DNA of 14,719 bases from Gammaproteobacteria bacterium (GCA_013372965.1 JABXIR010000054.1:1-14719), one strand, 5' to 3'. Positions 1 to 8,261 are shown, counted from the first letter of the stretch. The notes: generated by a model not told the origin, from the letters alone. Translations and numbers: made by a program.

Positions 1-87
1 CAACTCCCCTCAAAGCGGGCGATGGCGATTAAAGATGTTCTAAACGGTCGATCGGAGCTATTTTCAGAAGGCGTAGAACTTGGCTAA
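1..87 (+). CDS. fmt: Methionyl-tRNA formyltransferase, C-terminal end (partial)
   Basis: Only the last 28 codons and the TAA stop are inside the window, read in the frame that starts at base 1. Fmt formylates Met-tRNA(fMet) for translation initiation. The tail reads as a run containing KRAMAIKDVLNGR and then a short acidic-hydrophobic end. From memory this matches the end of E. coli Fmt (a KAMSAQDLLNSRREWF-like stretch), which belongs to the C-terminal tRNA-binding domain. The position directly before rsmB supports the call, since fmt-rsmB is a standard gammaproteobacterial gene pair. The stop overlaps the first 8 bases of rsmB, so the two are probably translationally coupled. The catalytic domain is outside the window and cannot be checked. 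Confidence 0.85.
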   Translation, partial: QLPSKRAMAIKDVLNGRSELFSEGVELG

Positions 88-1396
88 ACCAAGCGTCAGA
101 CTCGCAGCAGTCAAAGTGATCGAGAAGATATTGCGTCAGCAATCATCGCTACTTTACTTGCTTAACGAATCAGCAAAGCAGTTCGAAGCTCAAGATGCGC
201 GCCTTCTAAAAGCACTCTGTTACGGAACACTTCGCGAGGCTCTCAGTCTCGATGCGGTCATCAAGCGTTATTTAGCAAAGCCACTTAAAACGAAAGATGC
301 CGATATCCAAGCAGCACTTCTAGTCGGTGCTTACCAGTTGCTGCACTCAGCGGTAGCCGATCACGCAGCGATCAATGAAACCGCAGGGCTCGCCAAGAAA
401 CTCAAGAAACCTTGGGCAACCAAGCTCATCAATGGGGTGTTGCGTACCATCCAGCGAGAGGGTGCACCCAACTTTTCGCCAAGTTCGTGGCAACCAGCCA
501 GTACTAAACACCCGCTGTGGCTTGTTGATCGCTGGCGCGCGGACTGGGGTGACGAGTGCGCCCGCAACATTGTTAGTGCAAACAACGAGCGCGCCCCAAT
601 GACACTCCGAATCAACATACGTCAGTCGAGTGTCGATGATTATTCGAAGCAGCTTAACGCACTCGGTATCACCCACTCAATCGGCACACTGTCCGCCAGC
701 GCGATTATTCTCGACGCACCGTGTAACGTAGAGGAGTTACCCCTCTGGTTTGAAGGCGGTGTTTCGATTCAAGATGAAGCAGCTCAACTCAGTGGTCATA
801 TCCTTGCCAAGCTTCCAGGAAAAATCGGTGTGGACGCCTGTGCAGCACCGGGGGGAAAGACCTGCCACTGGCTTGAGGTTAAGCCTGAGCTCCAACTCAC
901 CGCAATCGAGCTCGAAGCCAGCCGGAGCACCCGCATTCACGAAAACCTTGAGCGCCTAAAGCTATCCGCGAGCGTTAAGGTTGCGGATGCAGGCGATGTT
1001 GATCATTGGTGGAATGGTACACCGGTCGATTTACTGTTACTCGATGCCCCGTGCTCAGCCACGGGAGTCATCCGTCGTCACCCAGACATTCGCTTGTTAC
1101 GTGACGCGGCGCAGATTAGCGAACTGACTGAGATTCAGTCGAGTATCCTAGAGCGAATCTGGCCGACCATTGCCGATGGCGGGTACCTGCTGTACGCGAC
1201 CTGCTCAACGCTCAAAGCTGAAAATGAGAATGCAGTTGCATCTTTTTTAGCAAAGGCGGATGATGCTGTTTATACCGAAATAGAAATACACGGTGACGCA
1301 CCCACCGAATATGGCGTTCAGTTCTTTCCGAAGACGGGCGGTCACGATGGATTCTATTACGCACTTATACAAAAACGACCAAAAGAATACGCATGA
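80..1396 (+). CDS. rsmB: 16S rRNA (cytosine-967-C5)-methyltransferase RsmB
   Basis: RsmB uses S-adenosylmethionine to methylate C967 of 16S rRNA in the cytoplasm. The 438-residue protein has a NusB-like RNA-binding domain (about residues 5-140) and a Rossmann-type methyltransferase domain (about 165-435). Seen directly are the SAM loop VDACAAPGGKT (251-261), motif IV DAPCSATG with Cys325, and motif VI YATCSTL with Cys375. The two cysteines are the release and nucleophile residues of the m5C methyltransferases, and they fall at the numbers known for E. coli RsmB. The start is TTG at 80: an in-frame TAG sits at 74-76, no ATG follows for about 170 codons, and an AGAAGG-like ribosome site lies at 66-71. 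It overlaps fmt by 8 bp and trkA by 4 bp (ATGA). Confidence 0.97.
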   Translation: MAKPSVRLAAVKVIEKILRQQSSLLYLLNESAKQFEAQDARLLKALCYGTLREALSLDAVIKRYLAKPLKTKDADIQAALLVGAYQLLHSAVADHAAINETAGLAKKLKKPWATKLINGVLRTIQREGAPNFSPSSWQPASTKHPLWLVDRWRADWGDECARNIVSANNERAPMTLRINIRQSSVDDYSKQLNALGITHSIGTLSASAIILDAPCNVEELPLWFEGGVSIQDEAAQLSGHILAKLPGKIGVDACAAPGGKTCHWLEVKPELQLTAIELEASRSTRIHENLERLKLSASVKVADAGDVDHWWNGTPVDLLLLDAPCSATGVIRRHPDIRLLRDAAQISELTEIQSSILERIWPTIADGGYLLYATCSTLKAENENAVASFLAKADDAVYTEIEIHGDAPTEYGVQFFPKTGGHDGFYYALIQKRPKEYA

Positions 1397-2778
1397 AAAT
1401 CCTTATTCTCGGTGGTGGACAAGTCGGTGGCACGCTGGCTGAAACTCTTGCCAAGGAACAAAACGACATTACCGTCGTCGACACGGATGAGCGACGTCTT
1501 CAGGCACTTCAAGAGCGATTCGACATCGGTATTGTTGTCGGATGTGGCTCCCATCCCGATGTACTGAGGTCGGCGGGTTGCGAAGATGCAGAAATGCTCA
1601 TCGCGGTAACCAACTCCGACGAAGTCAACATGATTGCCTGTCAGATTGCTTACAGTTTATTCCGTACACCCACCAAGATTGCACGTATTCGAAACACCGC
1701 CTATACCGTCAATGATGAGATTTTTTGTCCAGAACACATTCCCGTCGACGTGCAAATTGCGCCGGAAGATCTGGTAACGAATTACATTTTTAAGTTACTG
1801 CTTCACCCTGGCGCACTGCAAGTACTCGACTTCGCGGATGGCCAGGTGCAGCTAGTAGCGGTGAGAGCATTCCATGACGGCCCGCTCGTTGGTCACAAGC
1901 TTCGATCAATTCGCGACCACATGCCGAACATCGACACTCGTGTTGCCGCAATTTTCCGACGCGGACTCGCAATTATCCCAACCGGCGATACGGTAATCGA
2001 ACTGGATGACGAAGTTTTCTTCATTGCCGCAAAGGAAGACATTCGTGCCGTCATGAGCGAACTTCGAAAACTCGACAAGCCATACAAAAAGATTGTCATT
2101 GCCGGCGGTGGAAACATCGGTCGTCGTCTCGCCCAAATGATTGAAGGGCAGTACCACGTCAAGCTAATTGAGTACAACACGCTTCAAGCAGAGAACCTCT
2201 CGGAAGACTTATCGAAAACCATCGTTCTCGAGGGCAGTGCGACCGACGAGAAGCTTCTTCGCGAAGAGCAAATTCAAGACACCGATGTGTTTTGTGCGCT
2301 GACCAACGACGACGAGGCCAATATCATGTCGTCCATGCTTGCTAAGCGACTGGGCGCTCGTAAAACCATTACCCTAATCAGCAATCCATCGTACGTCGAC
2401 TTAGTGCAAGGCGGTGACATCGATATCGCACTCTCACCACAGCTCATTACGATTGGTAAGCTACTCCGGTACGTTCGTCGAGGTCACTTCGTCAACGTTC
2501 ACAGCCTGCGTCGAGGTGCAGCGGAGGCCATTGAGGTGGTTGCTCATGGCGACGCCAACTCCTCAAAGGTCGTTGGTCGTAAAATTGGCGAGCTAAATCT
2601 ACCCGAGGGCGCAACGGTCGGTGCGTTGGTCCGCGAGATCGACGGTCAGAGCCAGGTGATGATCGCTCACGACCACATCCGAATTGAACCAGAAGACCAC
2701 GTAATCATCTTCCTTGTGAATAAACGCCACATTCGAGATATCGAAAAGCGTTTCCAAGTTAGCTTTAGCTTTTTCTAG
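1393..2778 (+). CDS. trkA: Trk potassium uptake regulatory subunit TrkA
   Basis: TrkA is the cytoplasmic NAD(H)/nucleotide-binding gating subunit of the Trk potassium transporter and binds TrkH on the inner face of the membrane. The 461-residue protein has two tandem RCK units. The first Rossmann fold starts with GGGQVGG (7-13) and has the acidic VVDTD strand end at Asp30. The second has GGGNIGRR (238-245) with Glu260 at the matching place. Each is followed by an RCK-C (TrkA-C) domain, about 140-220 and 370-455. The length is close to E. coli TrkA (458). The ATG shares bases with the rsmB TGA (ATGA), implying coupled translation. trkH follows after 9 bp, so gate and channel are made together. 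Arginine codons are unusually CGA-rich (11 of 31 by hand count). Confidence 0.97.
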   Translation: MKILILGGGQVGGTLAETLAKEQNDITVVDTDERRLQALQERFDIGIVVGCGSHPDVLRSAGCEDAEMLIAVTNSDEVNMIACQIAYSLFRTPTKIARIRNTAYTVNDEIFCPEHIPVDVQIAPEDLVTNYIFKLLLHPGALQVLDFADGQVQLVAVRAFHDGPLVGHKLRSIRDHMPNIDTRVAAIFRRGLAIIPTGDTVIELDDEVFFIAAKEDIRAVMSELRKLDKPYKKIVIAGGGNIGRRLAQMIEGQYHVKLIEYNTLQAENLSEDLSKTIVLEGSATDEKLLREEQIQDTDVFCALTNDDEANIMSSMLAKRLGARKTITLISNPSYVDLVQGGDIDIALSPQLITIGKLLRYVRRGHFVNVHSLRRGAAEAIEVVAHGDANSSKVVGRKIGELNLPEGATVGALVREIDGQSQVMIAHDHIRIEPEDHVIIFLVNKRHIRDIEKRFQVSFSFF

Positions 2779-2787
2779 GAGAACAGA

Positions 2788-4263
2788 ATGCGTTTTGGTG
2801 TAATCGGTCGAATTCTCGGAATCATGATCGGACTGTTCTCAATCGCATCATTTATTCCCGCAATACTGGTTGCTGAGCTATACAACGAAAAGCACGATGC
2901 GTTGACCTTGAGTTTCATTATTAGCGCACTCGTAGGCACCTTAGTCTTCCTTGGTGCGGCTCTCATCCGCTATGTCTCGCAAGACCAAGGGCGACGCTAT
3001 GAACTGAGAGTTCGTGACGGCTTCATTATTACCGCGCTATTCTGGTTCACTCTCAGTATGCTAGGTAGCTTGCCATTCTTTCTGTCGAACCAGTTGCAAC
3101 TGTCTCCAGCCGAAGCCATTTTTGAGTCATTTTCGGGCTTAACGACGACAGGAGCTACCGTAATCTCAGGGCTCGACGAGCTGCCTCACGGGATTCTAAT
3201 CTATCGACAGTTGCTGCAGTGGATTGGCGGCATCGGTATCATTGTCATCGCAGTCGCCGTGTTACCCGCACTCGGTGTCGGCGGTCTTCAGCTTTACAAA
3301 AGCGAAACTCCCGGCCCAATCAAAGATTCTAAGTTAACCCCTCGTATCGCAGAAACGGCTAAGTCCATGGCGTCAATATACCTGGGATTAACGGTCGCAT
3401 GTATGATTTCCTACTATATTGCTGGGATGGGCGGTTTTGACGCGCTTGCGCACGCACTCAGCACAACAGCGATTGGCGGGTTCTCTACCCACGATGCATC
3501 CATGGGGTACTTCGAATCCGACAGTATCTTATGGGTAGCGACGGTCTTCATGGTGCTTTCAGGACTTAACTTCGCCCTGCATTTTATCACCTGGCAACAA
3601 ACGTCGATCCGACACTATTTTCAAGATAGCGAAGCCAAGTTCTACTTATCCCTGCTGTTTATTGGGGCGACAATTACCGTGCTCTATCTATGGAGTAAAG
3701 GTATTTTCGATTTCGAAGAGTCGTTAGTCCACGGAACGTTCATGCTGGTTTCAATCGCGACAACCACAGGATTTGCCACGCAAGATTTCTCACAATGGCC
3801 GCTTTTCCTACCTTTTTTGCTATTTTTCATGGCATTTATCGGCGGTTGCAGTGGATCAACCGGTGGCGGAATGAAAGTGATGCGCTGGCTGTTATTGGCG
3901 CGTCAGGGTCAGCGTGAGTTGTATCGTTTGGTACATCCTAACGCTGTCCGCCACGTCAAAATGAACAACCGCGTGGTTTCGACGCGGGTTCTTGAGTCCG
4001 TGTGGGGGTTCGTCGCGATTTATATGCTGGCCTTCGTACTGTCTTGGCTCGCACTACTCGCCATGGGTTATGATTTTCTTACTTCGTTTTCCGCGGTTGC
4101 CGCGTGTATCAACAACCTAGGCCCGGGTCTTGGAGACGTTGCAATGAATTATCAAGGCCTTGGAGAAGGCGCAAAACTTCTGCTCAGCTTCACGATGCTG
4201 TTGGGACGCTTAGAGGTATTTACGCTTCTCGTGTTGTTCACTCGAACCTTCTGGCGCGATTAA
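2788..4263 (+). CDS. trkH: Trk potassium uptake channel subunit TrkH
   Basis: TrkH is the inner-membrane pore of the Trk system and conducts K+ when gated by TrkA. The 491-residue, very hydrophobic protein shows the four pseudo-repeated pore loops of the SKT superfamily: TTTGATV with Gly122, TTAIGGFSTHDAS with Gly230, ATTTGFATQDF with Gly328, and NNLGPGLG with Gly445. The small-residue gating loop of the third repeat (GGCSGSTGGG, 352-361) is present, as is the conserved Arg474 in the last helix (GRLEVF). The length is close to E. coli TrkH (483). A strong AGGAG at 2777-2781 overlaps the trkA stop and fixes the ATG. The TAA stop overlaps the stop of the opposing acyltransferase gene. No terminator is visible after it. 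Confidence 0.97.
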   Translation: MRFGVIGRILGIMIGLFSIASFIPAILVAELYNEKHDALTLSFIISALVGTLVFLGAALIRYVSQDQGRRYELRVRDGFIITALFWFTLSMLGSLPFFLSNQLQLSPAEAIFESFSGLTTTGATVISGLDELPHGILIYRQLLQWIGGIGIIVIAVAVLPALGVGGLQLYKSETPGPIKDSKLTPRIAETAKSMASIYLGLTVACMISYYIAGMGGFDALAHALSTTAIGGFSTHDASMGYFESDSILWVATVFMVLSGLNFALHFITWQQTSIRHYFQDSEAKFYLSLLFIGATITVLYLWSKGIFDFEESLVHGTFMLVSIATTTGFATQDFSQWPLFLPFLLFFMAFIGGCSGSTGGGMKVMRWLLLARQGQRELYRLVHPNAVRHVKMNNRVVSTRVLESVWGFVAIYMLAFVLSWLALLAMGYDFLTSFSAVAACINNLGPGLGDVAMNYQGLGEGAKLLLSFTMLLGRLEVFTLLVLFTRTFWRD

Positions 4264-5138
4264 CGATCGTAAATGCGAATACTCGTGTCAGGCATCTTAC
4301 GATAACGCTTATACTCCCACTGGTAGCAACAGGGCTGTAGATCGATAAACCGCTCAATCGCCTGATTCATCGCCGTCGCTGCTTGGATATCGTCATCCTG
4401 CTTAACATCATCGCTGACTTGGTGTATTTCTACCTGCCAGCCCTCGTCGTTGGGTAACGCTGCCGCGACCACGACGTTCGCATTGGTTTTCCGTGCAAGC
4501 TTTACCGCCAAGGTCATTGTGTACGCAGGGAAACTAAAGAACGGAGCGAACACGCCGCCGCCATCTTCAGGTATTTGATCTGGAAGAATAAACACCGTGC
4601 CAGCCTGCTTTAGCGTCTTGGTAAGCCCAATAACACCTTTCGCATTAGCGGGTACCATTTTGGCTCCGAAACGCTCTCTTGCGGAAAATATCATCTCATC
4701 GAATGCTTTCATTTTCGGAGGCGCATACATCGCGGTGATTTCACGCTGAGTACATAAATACTGGCCTAGTAGTTCCCAGTTGCCGAAATGTGGCACTAAC
4801 ACAATTGTTCCGTTATCGGCCGACTCATTAAGCAATTCTTCACCATTAACTTGGGTCACGTGTTGCTGCACCCATTCGAGATCACGATGCCACGTAATCG
4901 CAAATTCCGGTGCTTGGCAAAACAACTTGGTGAACGAAGCCCGCGCCAATCGATGTAGTTCGAGATCGGTCAGCTTAGGGTATGCAATGGATAGATTAAT
5001 GAGCGTGGTTTGTTTAAGTTTTCCACCCACAAACCAGAAGATGGTCGCCAGGGTTTTACCCAACCGACGCGCAGCGTTAAGGGACAATTTGCTGAATAAA
5101 CGAATCATTGAAACAGCTAGTCGTTCTTTTAATGGCAT
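4260..5138 (-). CDS. Lipid A late acyltransferase family protein (LpxL/HtrB-like)
   Basis: This family transfers an acyl chain from acyl-ACP to the lipid A precursor at the cytoplasmic face of the inner membrane. The 292-residue protein has an N-terminal hydrophobic anchor (about 25-40). It has the catalytic HX4E motif at His117-Glu122 (VPHFGNWELLG), the RERFGAKMV block (154-162), and a conserved DQIPEDGGG block from Asp187 leading into the FFSFPA stretch. These are standard LpxL/LpxM family features. An in-frame TAA lies directly before the ATG (5139-5141), so the protein cannot start further upstream. No clear Shine-Dalgarno precedes it. The P. aeruginosa origin region has, as I recall, an HtrB-type gene in the same place (PA0011). 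The acyl chain and position (LpxL, LpxM or a paralogue) cannot be decided from the sequence, so no symbol is given. Confidence 0.9.
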   Translation of the reverse strand: MPLKERLAVSMIRLFSKLSLNAARRLGKTLATIFWFVGGKLKQTTLINLSIAYPKLTDLELHRLARASFTKLFCQAPEFAITWHRDLEWVQQHVTQVNGEELLNESADNGTIVLVPHFGNWELLGQYLCTQREITAMYAPPKMKAFDEMIFSARERFGAKMVPANAKGVIGLTKTLKQAGTVFILPDQIPEDGGGVFAPFFSFPAYTMTLAVKLARKTNANVVVAAALPNDEGWQVEIHQVSDDVKQDDDIQAATAMNQAIERFIDLQPCCYQWEYKRYRKMPDTSIRIYDR

Positions 5139-5163
5139 TTATCGATTCCAATCGGCTTAAAAA

Positions 5164-5192
5164 TAGTCAGAGCGGCTTTTGAACAGTATAAT
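5164..5192 (+). promoter_or_regulatory. Candidate sigma-70 promoter of glyQ-glyS
   Basis: A perfect -10 hexamer TATAAT lies at 5187-5192. Exactly 17 bp upstream is TAGTCA (5164-5169), which matches 4 of 6 bases of the -35 consensus. Transcription would begin near 5199, leaving an untranslated leader of about 35 nt, too short for a riboswitch or T-box. This is inferred from consensus matching only. Confidence 0.6.
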
Positions 5193-5213
5193 GCCCCCAT
5201 TAATCGGAGACAT
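5185..5213 (-). promoter_or_regulatory. Candidate divergent promoter for the acyltransferase gene
   Basis: On the minus strand, TATACT (5185-5190) matches 5 of 6 bases of the -10 consensus. ATGTCT (5208-5213) is 17 bp upstream but matches only 3 of 6 bases of the -35 consensus. The -10 overlaps that of the glyQ promoter. The predicted leader is about 40 nt. The weak -35 keeps confidence low. Confidence 0.35.
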
Positions 5214-5221
5214 AGTTTATC

Positions 5222-5227
5222 AGGAGG
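5222..5227 (+). promoter_or_regulatory. Strong Shine-Dalgarno fixing the GTG start of glyQ
   Basis: AGGAGG is a full match to the anti-Shine-Dalgarno. It sits 7 nt before a GTG codon at 5235. It supports GTG rather than a later in-frame codon as the start, which gives a protein whose N-terminal STFQGLIL block aligns with known GlyQ proteins. Confidence 0.85.
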
Positions 5228-5234
5228 CCATCAA

Positions 5235-6185
5235 GTGCCCAACCAACAGAAATACGATGTTAGCACGTTTCAAGGATTGATCCTCGCACTGCAACATTAC
5301 TGGGCAGAGAAGGGCTGCATCATCATGCAACCACTCGACATGGAAGTTGGCGCAGGAACTTTCCACCCCGCGACCTTCTTGCGCGCCATCGGACCCGAGT
5401 CCTGGAATGCGGCGTACGTTCAACCGTGCCGTCGCCCGACGGATGGTCGCTATGGCGAGAACCCGAACCGCCTTCAGCACTACTACCAGTTTCAAGTGGC
5501 GATGAAGCCATCTCCAGATAACATTCAAGAGCTGTACCTCGGTTCGCTTGAGGCAATGGGTATCGATCTCTGTGAGCATGACATTCGCTTTGTAGAAGAC
5601 AACTGGGAATCGCCAACACTGGGCGCGTGGGGTCTCGGCTGGGAAGTCTGGATGAACGGTATGGAAGTCACTCAGTTCACTTATTTCCAGCAGGTTGGTG
5701 GTTTAGAGTGCTACCCTGTTCTTGGCGAAATTACCTACGGTCTTGAGCGAATCGCTATGTACCTGCAAGGTGTTGAGCGCGTTTACGACCTCGTTTGGAC
5801 CAACAGCGCTGAGGGCGTGGTTACCTACGGCGACGTATTCCTTCAAAACGAGATCGAAATGTCGACCTATAACTTCGAACACGCGTCTACCGACATGTTA
5901 TTCAAGAACTTTGATGACTACGAACAGGAAAGTCAGCTATTGATCGAAAAAGAGCTGCCTTTGCCTGCTTATGAGTACGTGATGAAAGCCTCACACGTAT
6001 TCAACTTACTCGATGCACGTCATGCCATTTCGGTCACCGAGCGACAGCGCTACATTTTGCGCGTTCGAGCACTCGCTCGTTCATGCGCGCAAGCCTATTT
6101 TGACGCGCGCAAGGCGGCCGGTTTCCCGTTGGCACGAGAAGAAGTTCGTGCGGAAGTACTAAAACAACTCGAGGGTAAGGCGTAA
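5235..6185 (+). CDS. glyQ: Glycyl-tRNA synthetase alpha subunit
   Basis: GlyQ is the catalytic subunit of the bacterial alpha2-beta2 glycyl-tRNA synthetase and forms glycyl-adenylate in the cytoplasm. The 316-residue protein is about 13 longer than E. coli GlyQ (303), with the excess at the C-terminus. Seen directly are QPLDMEVGAGT (32-42), RRPTDGRYGENPNRLQ (66-81), the EDNWESPTLGAWGLGWEVW block (121-139), and the class II motif 3 GLER (169-172) within ITYGLER. The gene starts with GTG behind a perfect AGGAGG. Its TAA shares one base with the glyS ATG (TAATG), so the two subunits are almost certainly coupled. CGA arginine codons are fewer here (4 of 17 by hand count) than in trkA, as might be expected of a well-expressed gene. 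Confidence 0.98.
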   Translation: MPNQQKYDVSTFQGLILALQHYWAEKGCIIMQPLDMEVGAGTFHPATFLRAIGPESWNAAYVQPCRRPTDGRYGENPNRLQHYYQFQVAMKPSPDNIQELYLGSLEAMGIDLCEHDIRFVEDNWESPTLGAWGLGWEVWMNGMEVTQFTYFQQVGGLECYPVLGEITYGLERIAMYLQGVERVYDLVWTNSAEGVVTYGDVFLQNEIEMSTYNFEHASTDMLFKNFDDYEQESQLLIEKELPLPAYEYVMKASHVFNLLDARHAISVTERQRYILRVRALARSCAQAYFDARKAAGFPLAREEVRAEVLKQLEGKA

Positions 6186-8251
6186 TGAACACCTTTGATT
6201 TTTTATTCGAACTCGGTACCGAAGAACTACCGCCAAAATCACTGAAAAAGCTCTCTAACGCCCTAACCAATGGTATTTGTGGAGGTCTCAAAGAAGCGGG
6301 TATCAACTTCGCAGAGGTTGAGTCGTTCGCAGCACCACGCCGCCTTGCTGTTAGTATTAAGGCGGTTGATGCTCGCCAATCGGATCAGGAAATTGAACGT
6401 CTTGGTCCGAATGTTAAGGCCGCATTCGACAAAGAGGGTAACCCAACGCCTGCCGCTTTAGGTTTTGCCAAGTCGAATGGCGTCGAGTTTTCTGAGTTGA
6501 CGCAAGTTGAAACACCAAAGGGGACGCGCCTGCAGTACAAAGCAGTTAAACCCGGGGCCGAAACAACTGCGCTCATCCAACCAATTATCGAAGCCGCGCT
6601 AGCTCAACTGCCGATTGCCAAGCGTATGCGCTGGGGTGCCAGCAGAAACGAGTTCGTGCGCCCGGTTCAATGGGTCGTACTGATGGCTGATGACCAAGTC
6701 ATCGATGCGTGTATCCTTGGTATAAGCGCCGGAAACACCACACGTGGCCACCGTTTCCACGCCAATCAAGAAGTCGTGCTAAACCACGCCAACGACTACG
6801 AGCAAGCGCTAGAGTCGAACTCTGTCATAGCGAGCTTCGAACGCCGCAAACAGACCATCAGCGAAGACGCAACGGCGCTCGGCTCGACATTAAATGGTCG
6901 CGTCGTAATCAACCCGGAGCTACTCGATGAAGTCACTGCGCTGGTTGAGCTACCGGTTGTGATGCACGGAAACTTCGATAAAGAGTTCCTAGAGGTTCCG
7001 GCCGAAGCATTGATTTCGAGTATGGAAGAACATCAGAAATATTTTTACGTGGTCGACAATCTGGGCAAACTAATGCCCAACTTCGTATTCGTTTCAAACA
7101 TCAAATCTGTGAAGCCAGAATCGGTAATTGAAGGAAACGAGAAGGTAATTCGTCCGCGACTCGCCGATGCCGCATTCTTCTATCAGACCGATCTTAAAAC
7201 TACGCTCGAGTCTAAGCTATCGCGCCTCGAAAACGTGGTGTTTCAAAAGCAGCTAGGTACCATCGCGGAAAAATCTCGTCGTGTCGCCGAGTTAGCAAAG
7301 TTCATAGCACCGCTTGTTAACGCAAACATCGCCGAATCTGAGCGTGCTGCGCTGCTTGCAAAAGCCGACCTTGTCTCTGAAATGGTATTAGAGTTTGATG
7401 ACCTTCAGGGGATTGCGGGGTCTTACTATGCTGCGAAGGACGGTGAACCACATTCGGTAGCCAACGCGATCAAAGAGCAATACCTTCCAAAGTTTGCAGG
7501 GGATAACCTCCCTTCAGAGCCCGTTGCAACAACTCTCGCACTGGCCGAGCGAATTGATACACTCGCGGGTATCTTTGCGATTGGGCAACTGCCAACGGGA
7601 TCTAAAGACCCGTTCGCACTCCGTCGAGCGTCTATTGCCGTGCTGCGCATTCTCATCGAGAATAAACTCGACATCAGCTTGACCACGTTATTCAATGAAG
7701 CGCTTAACGGCTATAGCTTCCTTGAGTTCGACGTTTCAGATGTTAAAGCGAAAGTTGAAACGTACTGCCTCGATCGATTCCGTGCCTGGTACGATGACCC
7801 ACAAATTTCAACGGAAGCTATCAACGCCGTTTTAGCTAAAGACCTTTCAAGTCCGTACGACATTGATGCGCGTATTCGCGAAGTCGCGAAATTTGCATCC
7901 TCGGACGACGCTGAGAGTTTAGCGGCGGCAACGAAGCGCGTTTCAAACATCTTATCAAAAGCCGATTTCGACATCATTGAGGTCGACTCGAATCGGTTTG
8001 AGGAAGAGGCGGAGAAGGTGTTATACGAGAAGCTTAAAACGGTCCTATCGTCACTGGAGACCAACACGTCACGCGACTACGATTTTGCGTTAACATCGCT
8101 TTCGCAGCTGCGCGATCCGATTGATACATTCTTCGACGATGTCATGGTGAATGCCGAGGACGAAAGCGTTAAACGCAATCGCTACGCGTTATTACAGCAA
8201 CTCAGAAACGCACTCACTTCAGTTGCGGATATTTCTAGACTCGTTGTATAA
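6185..8251 (+). CDS. glyS: Glycyl-tRNA synthetase beta subunit
   Basis: GlyS is the tRNA-recognition subunit that pairs with GlyQ. The 688-residue length matches E. coli GlyS (689). The N-terminal signature FLFELGTEELPPKSL is present (about 6-20). Other family blocks are RMRWG and FVRPVQWVVLM in the N-terminal third, SMEEHQKYF in the middle, the HD-like domain segment LVSEMVLEFDDLQGIAG (about 395-411), and DPFALRR (about 475-481). The C-terminal portion (about 580-685) fits the DALR-type anticodon-binding domain, with the late LSQLRDPIDTFFDDVMVN block that is usual there. The ATG overlaps the glyQ stop by one base and follows a purine-rich GAGGGTAAGG stretch. No frameshift or missing segment is visible. 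A hairpin follows its stop. Confidence 0.98.
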   Translation: MNTFDFLFELGTEELPPKSLKKLSNALTNGICGGLKEAGINFAEVESFAAPRRLAVSIKAVDARQSDQEIERLGPNVKAAFDKEGNPTPAALGFAKSNGVEFSELTQVETPKGTRLQYKAVKPGAETTALIQPIIEAALAQLPIAKRMRWGASRNEFVRPVQWVVLMADDQVIDACILGISAGNTTRGHRFHANQEVVLNHANDYEQALESNSVIASFERRKQTISEDATALGSTLNGRVVINPELLDEVTALVELPVVMHGNFDKEFLEVPAEALISSMEEHQKYFYVVDNLGKLMPNFVFVSNIKSVKPESVIEGNEKVIRPRLADAAFFYQTDLKTTLESKLSRLENVVFQKQLGTIAEKSRRVAELAKFIAPLVNANIAESERAALLAKADLVSEMVLEFDDLQGIAGSYYAAKDGEPHSVANAIKEQYLPKFAGDNLPSEPVATTLALAERIDTLAGIFAIGQLPTGSKDPFALRRASIAVLRILIENKLDISLTTLFNEALNGYSFLEFDVSDVKAKVETYCLDRFRAWYDDPQISTEAINAVLAKDLSSPYDIDARIREVAKFASSDDAESLAAATKRVSNILSKADFDIIEVDSNRFEEEAEKVLYEKLKTVLSSLETNTSRDYDFALTSLSQLRDPIDTFFDDVMVNAEDESVKRNRYALLQQLRNALTSVADISRLVV

Positions 8252-8261
8252 CAAAGATTAC

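Noticed and set aside
5193..5234. Leader regulation (riboswitch or T-box) upstream of glyQ.
   Set aside because: The predicted leader is about 35 nt and has no extended stem. It is too short for either element.
4857..6746. CACGTG cores at 4857-4862 and 6741-6746 as further parS candidates.
   Set aside because: The flanking arms (GT/TT and CA/GC) do not match GTTCCACGTGGAAC or TGTTTCACGTGAAACA.
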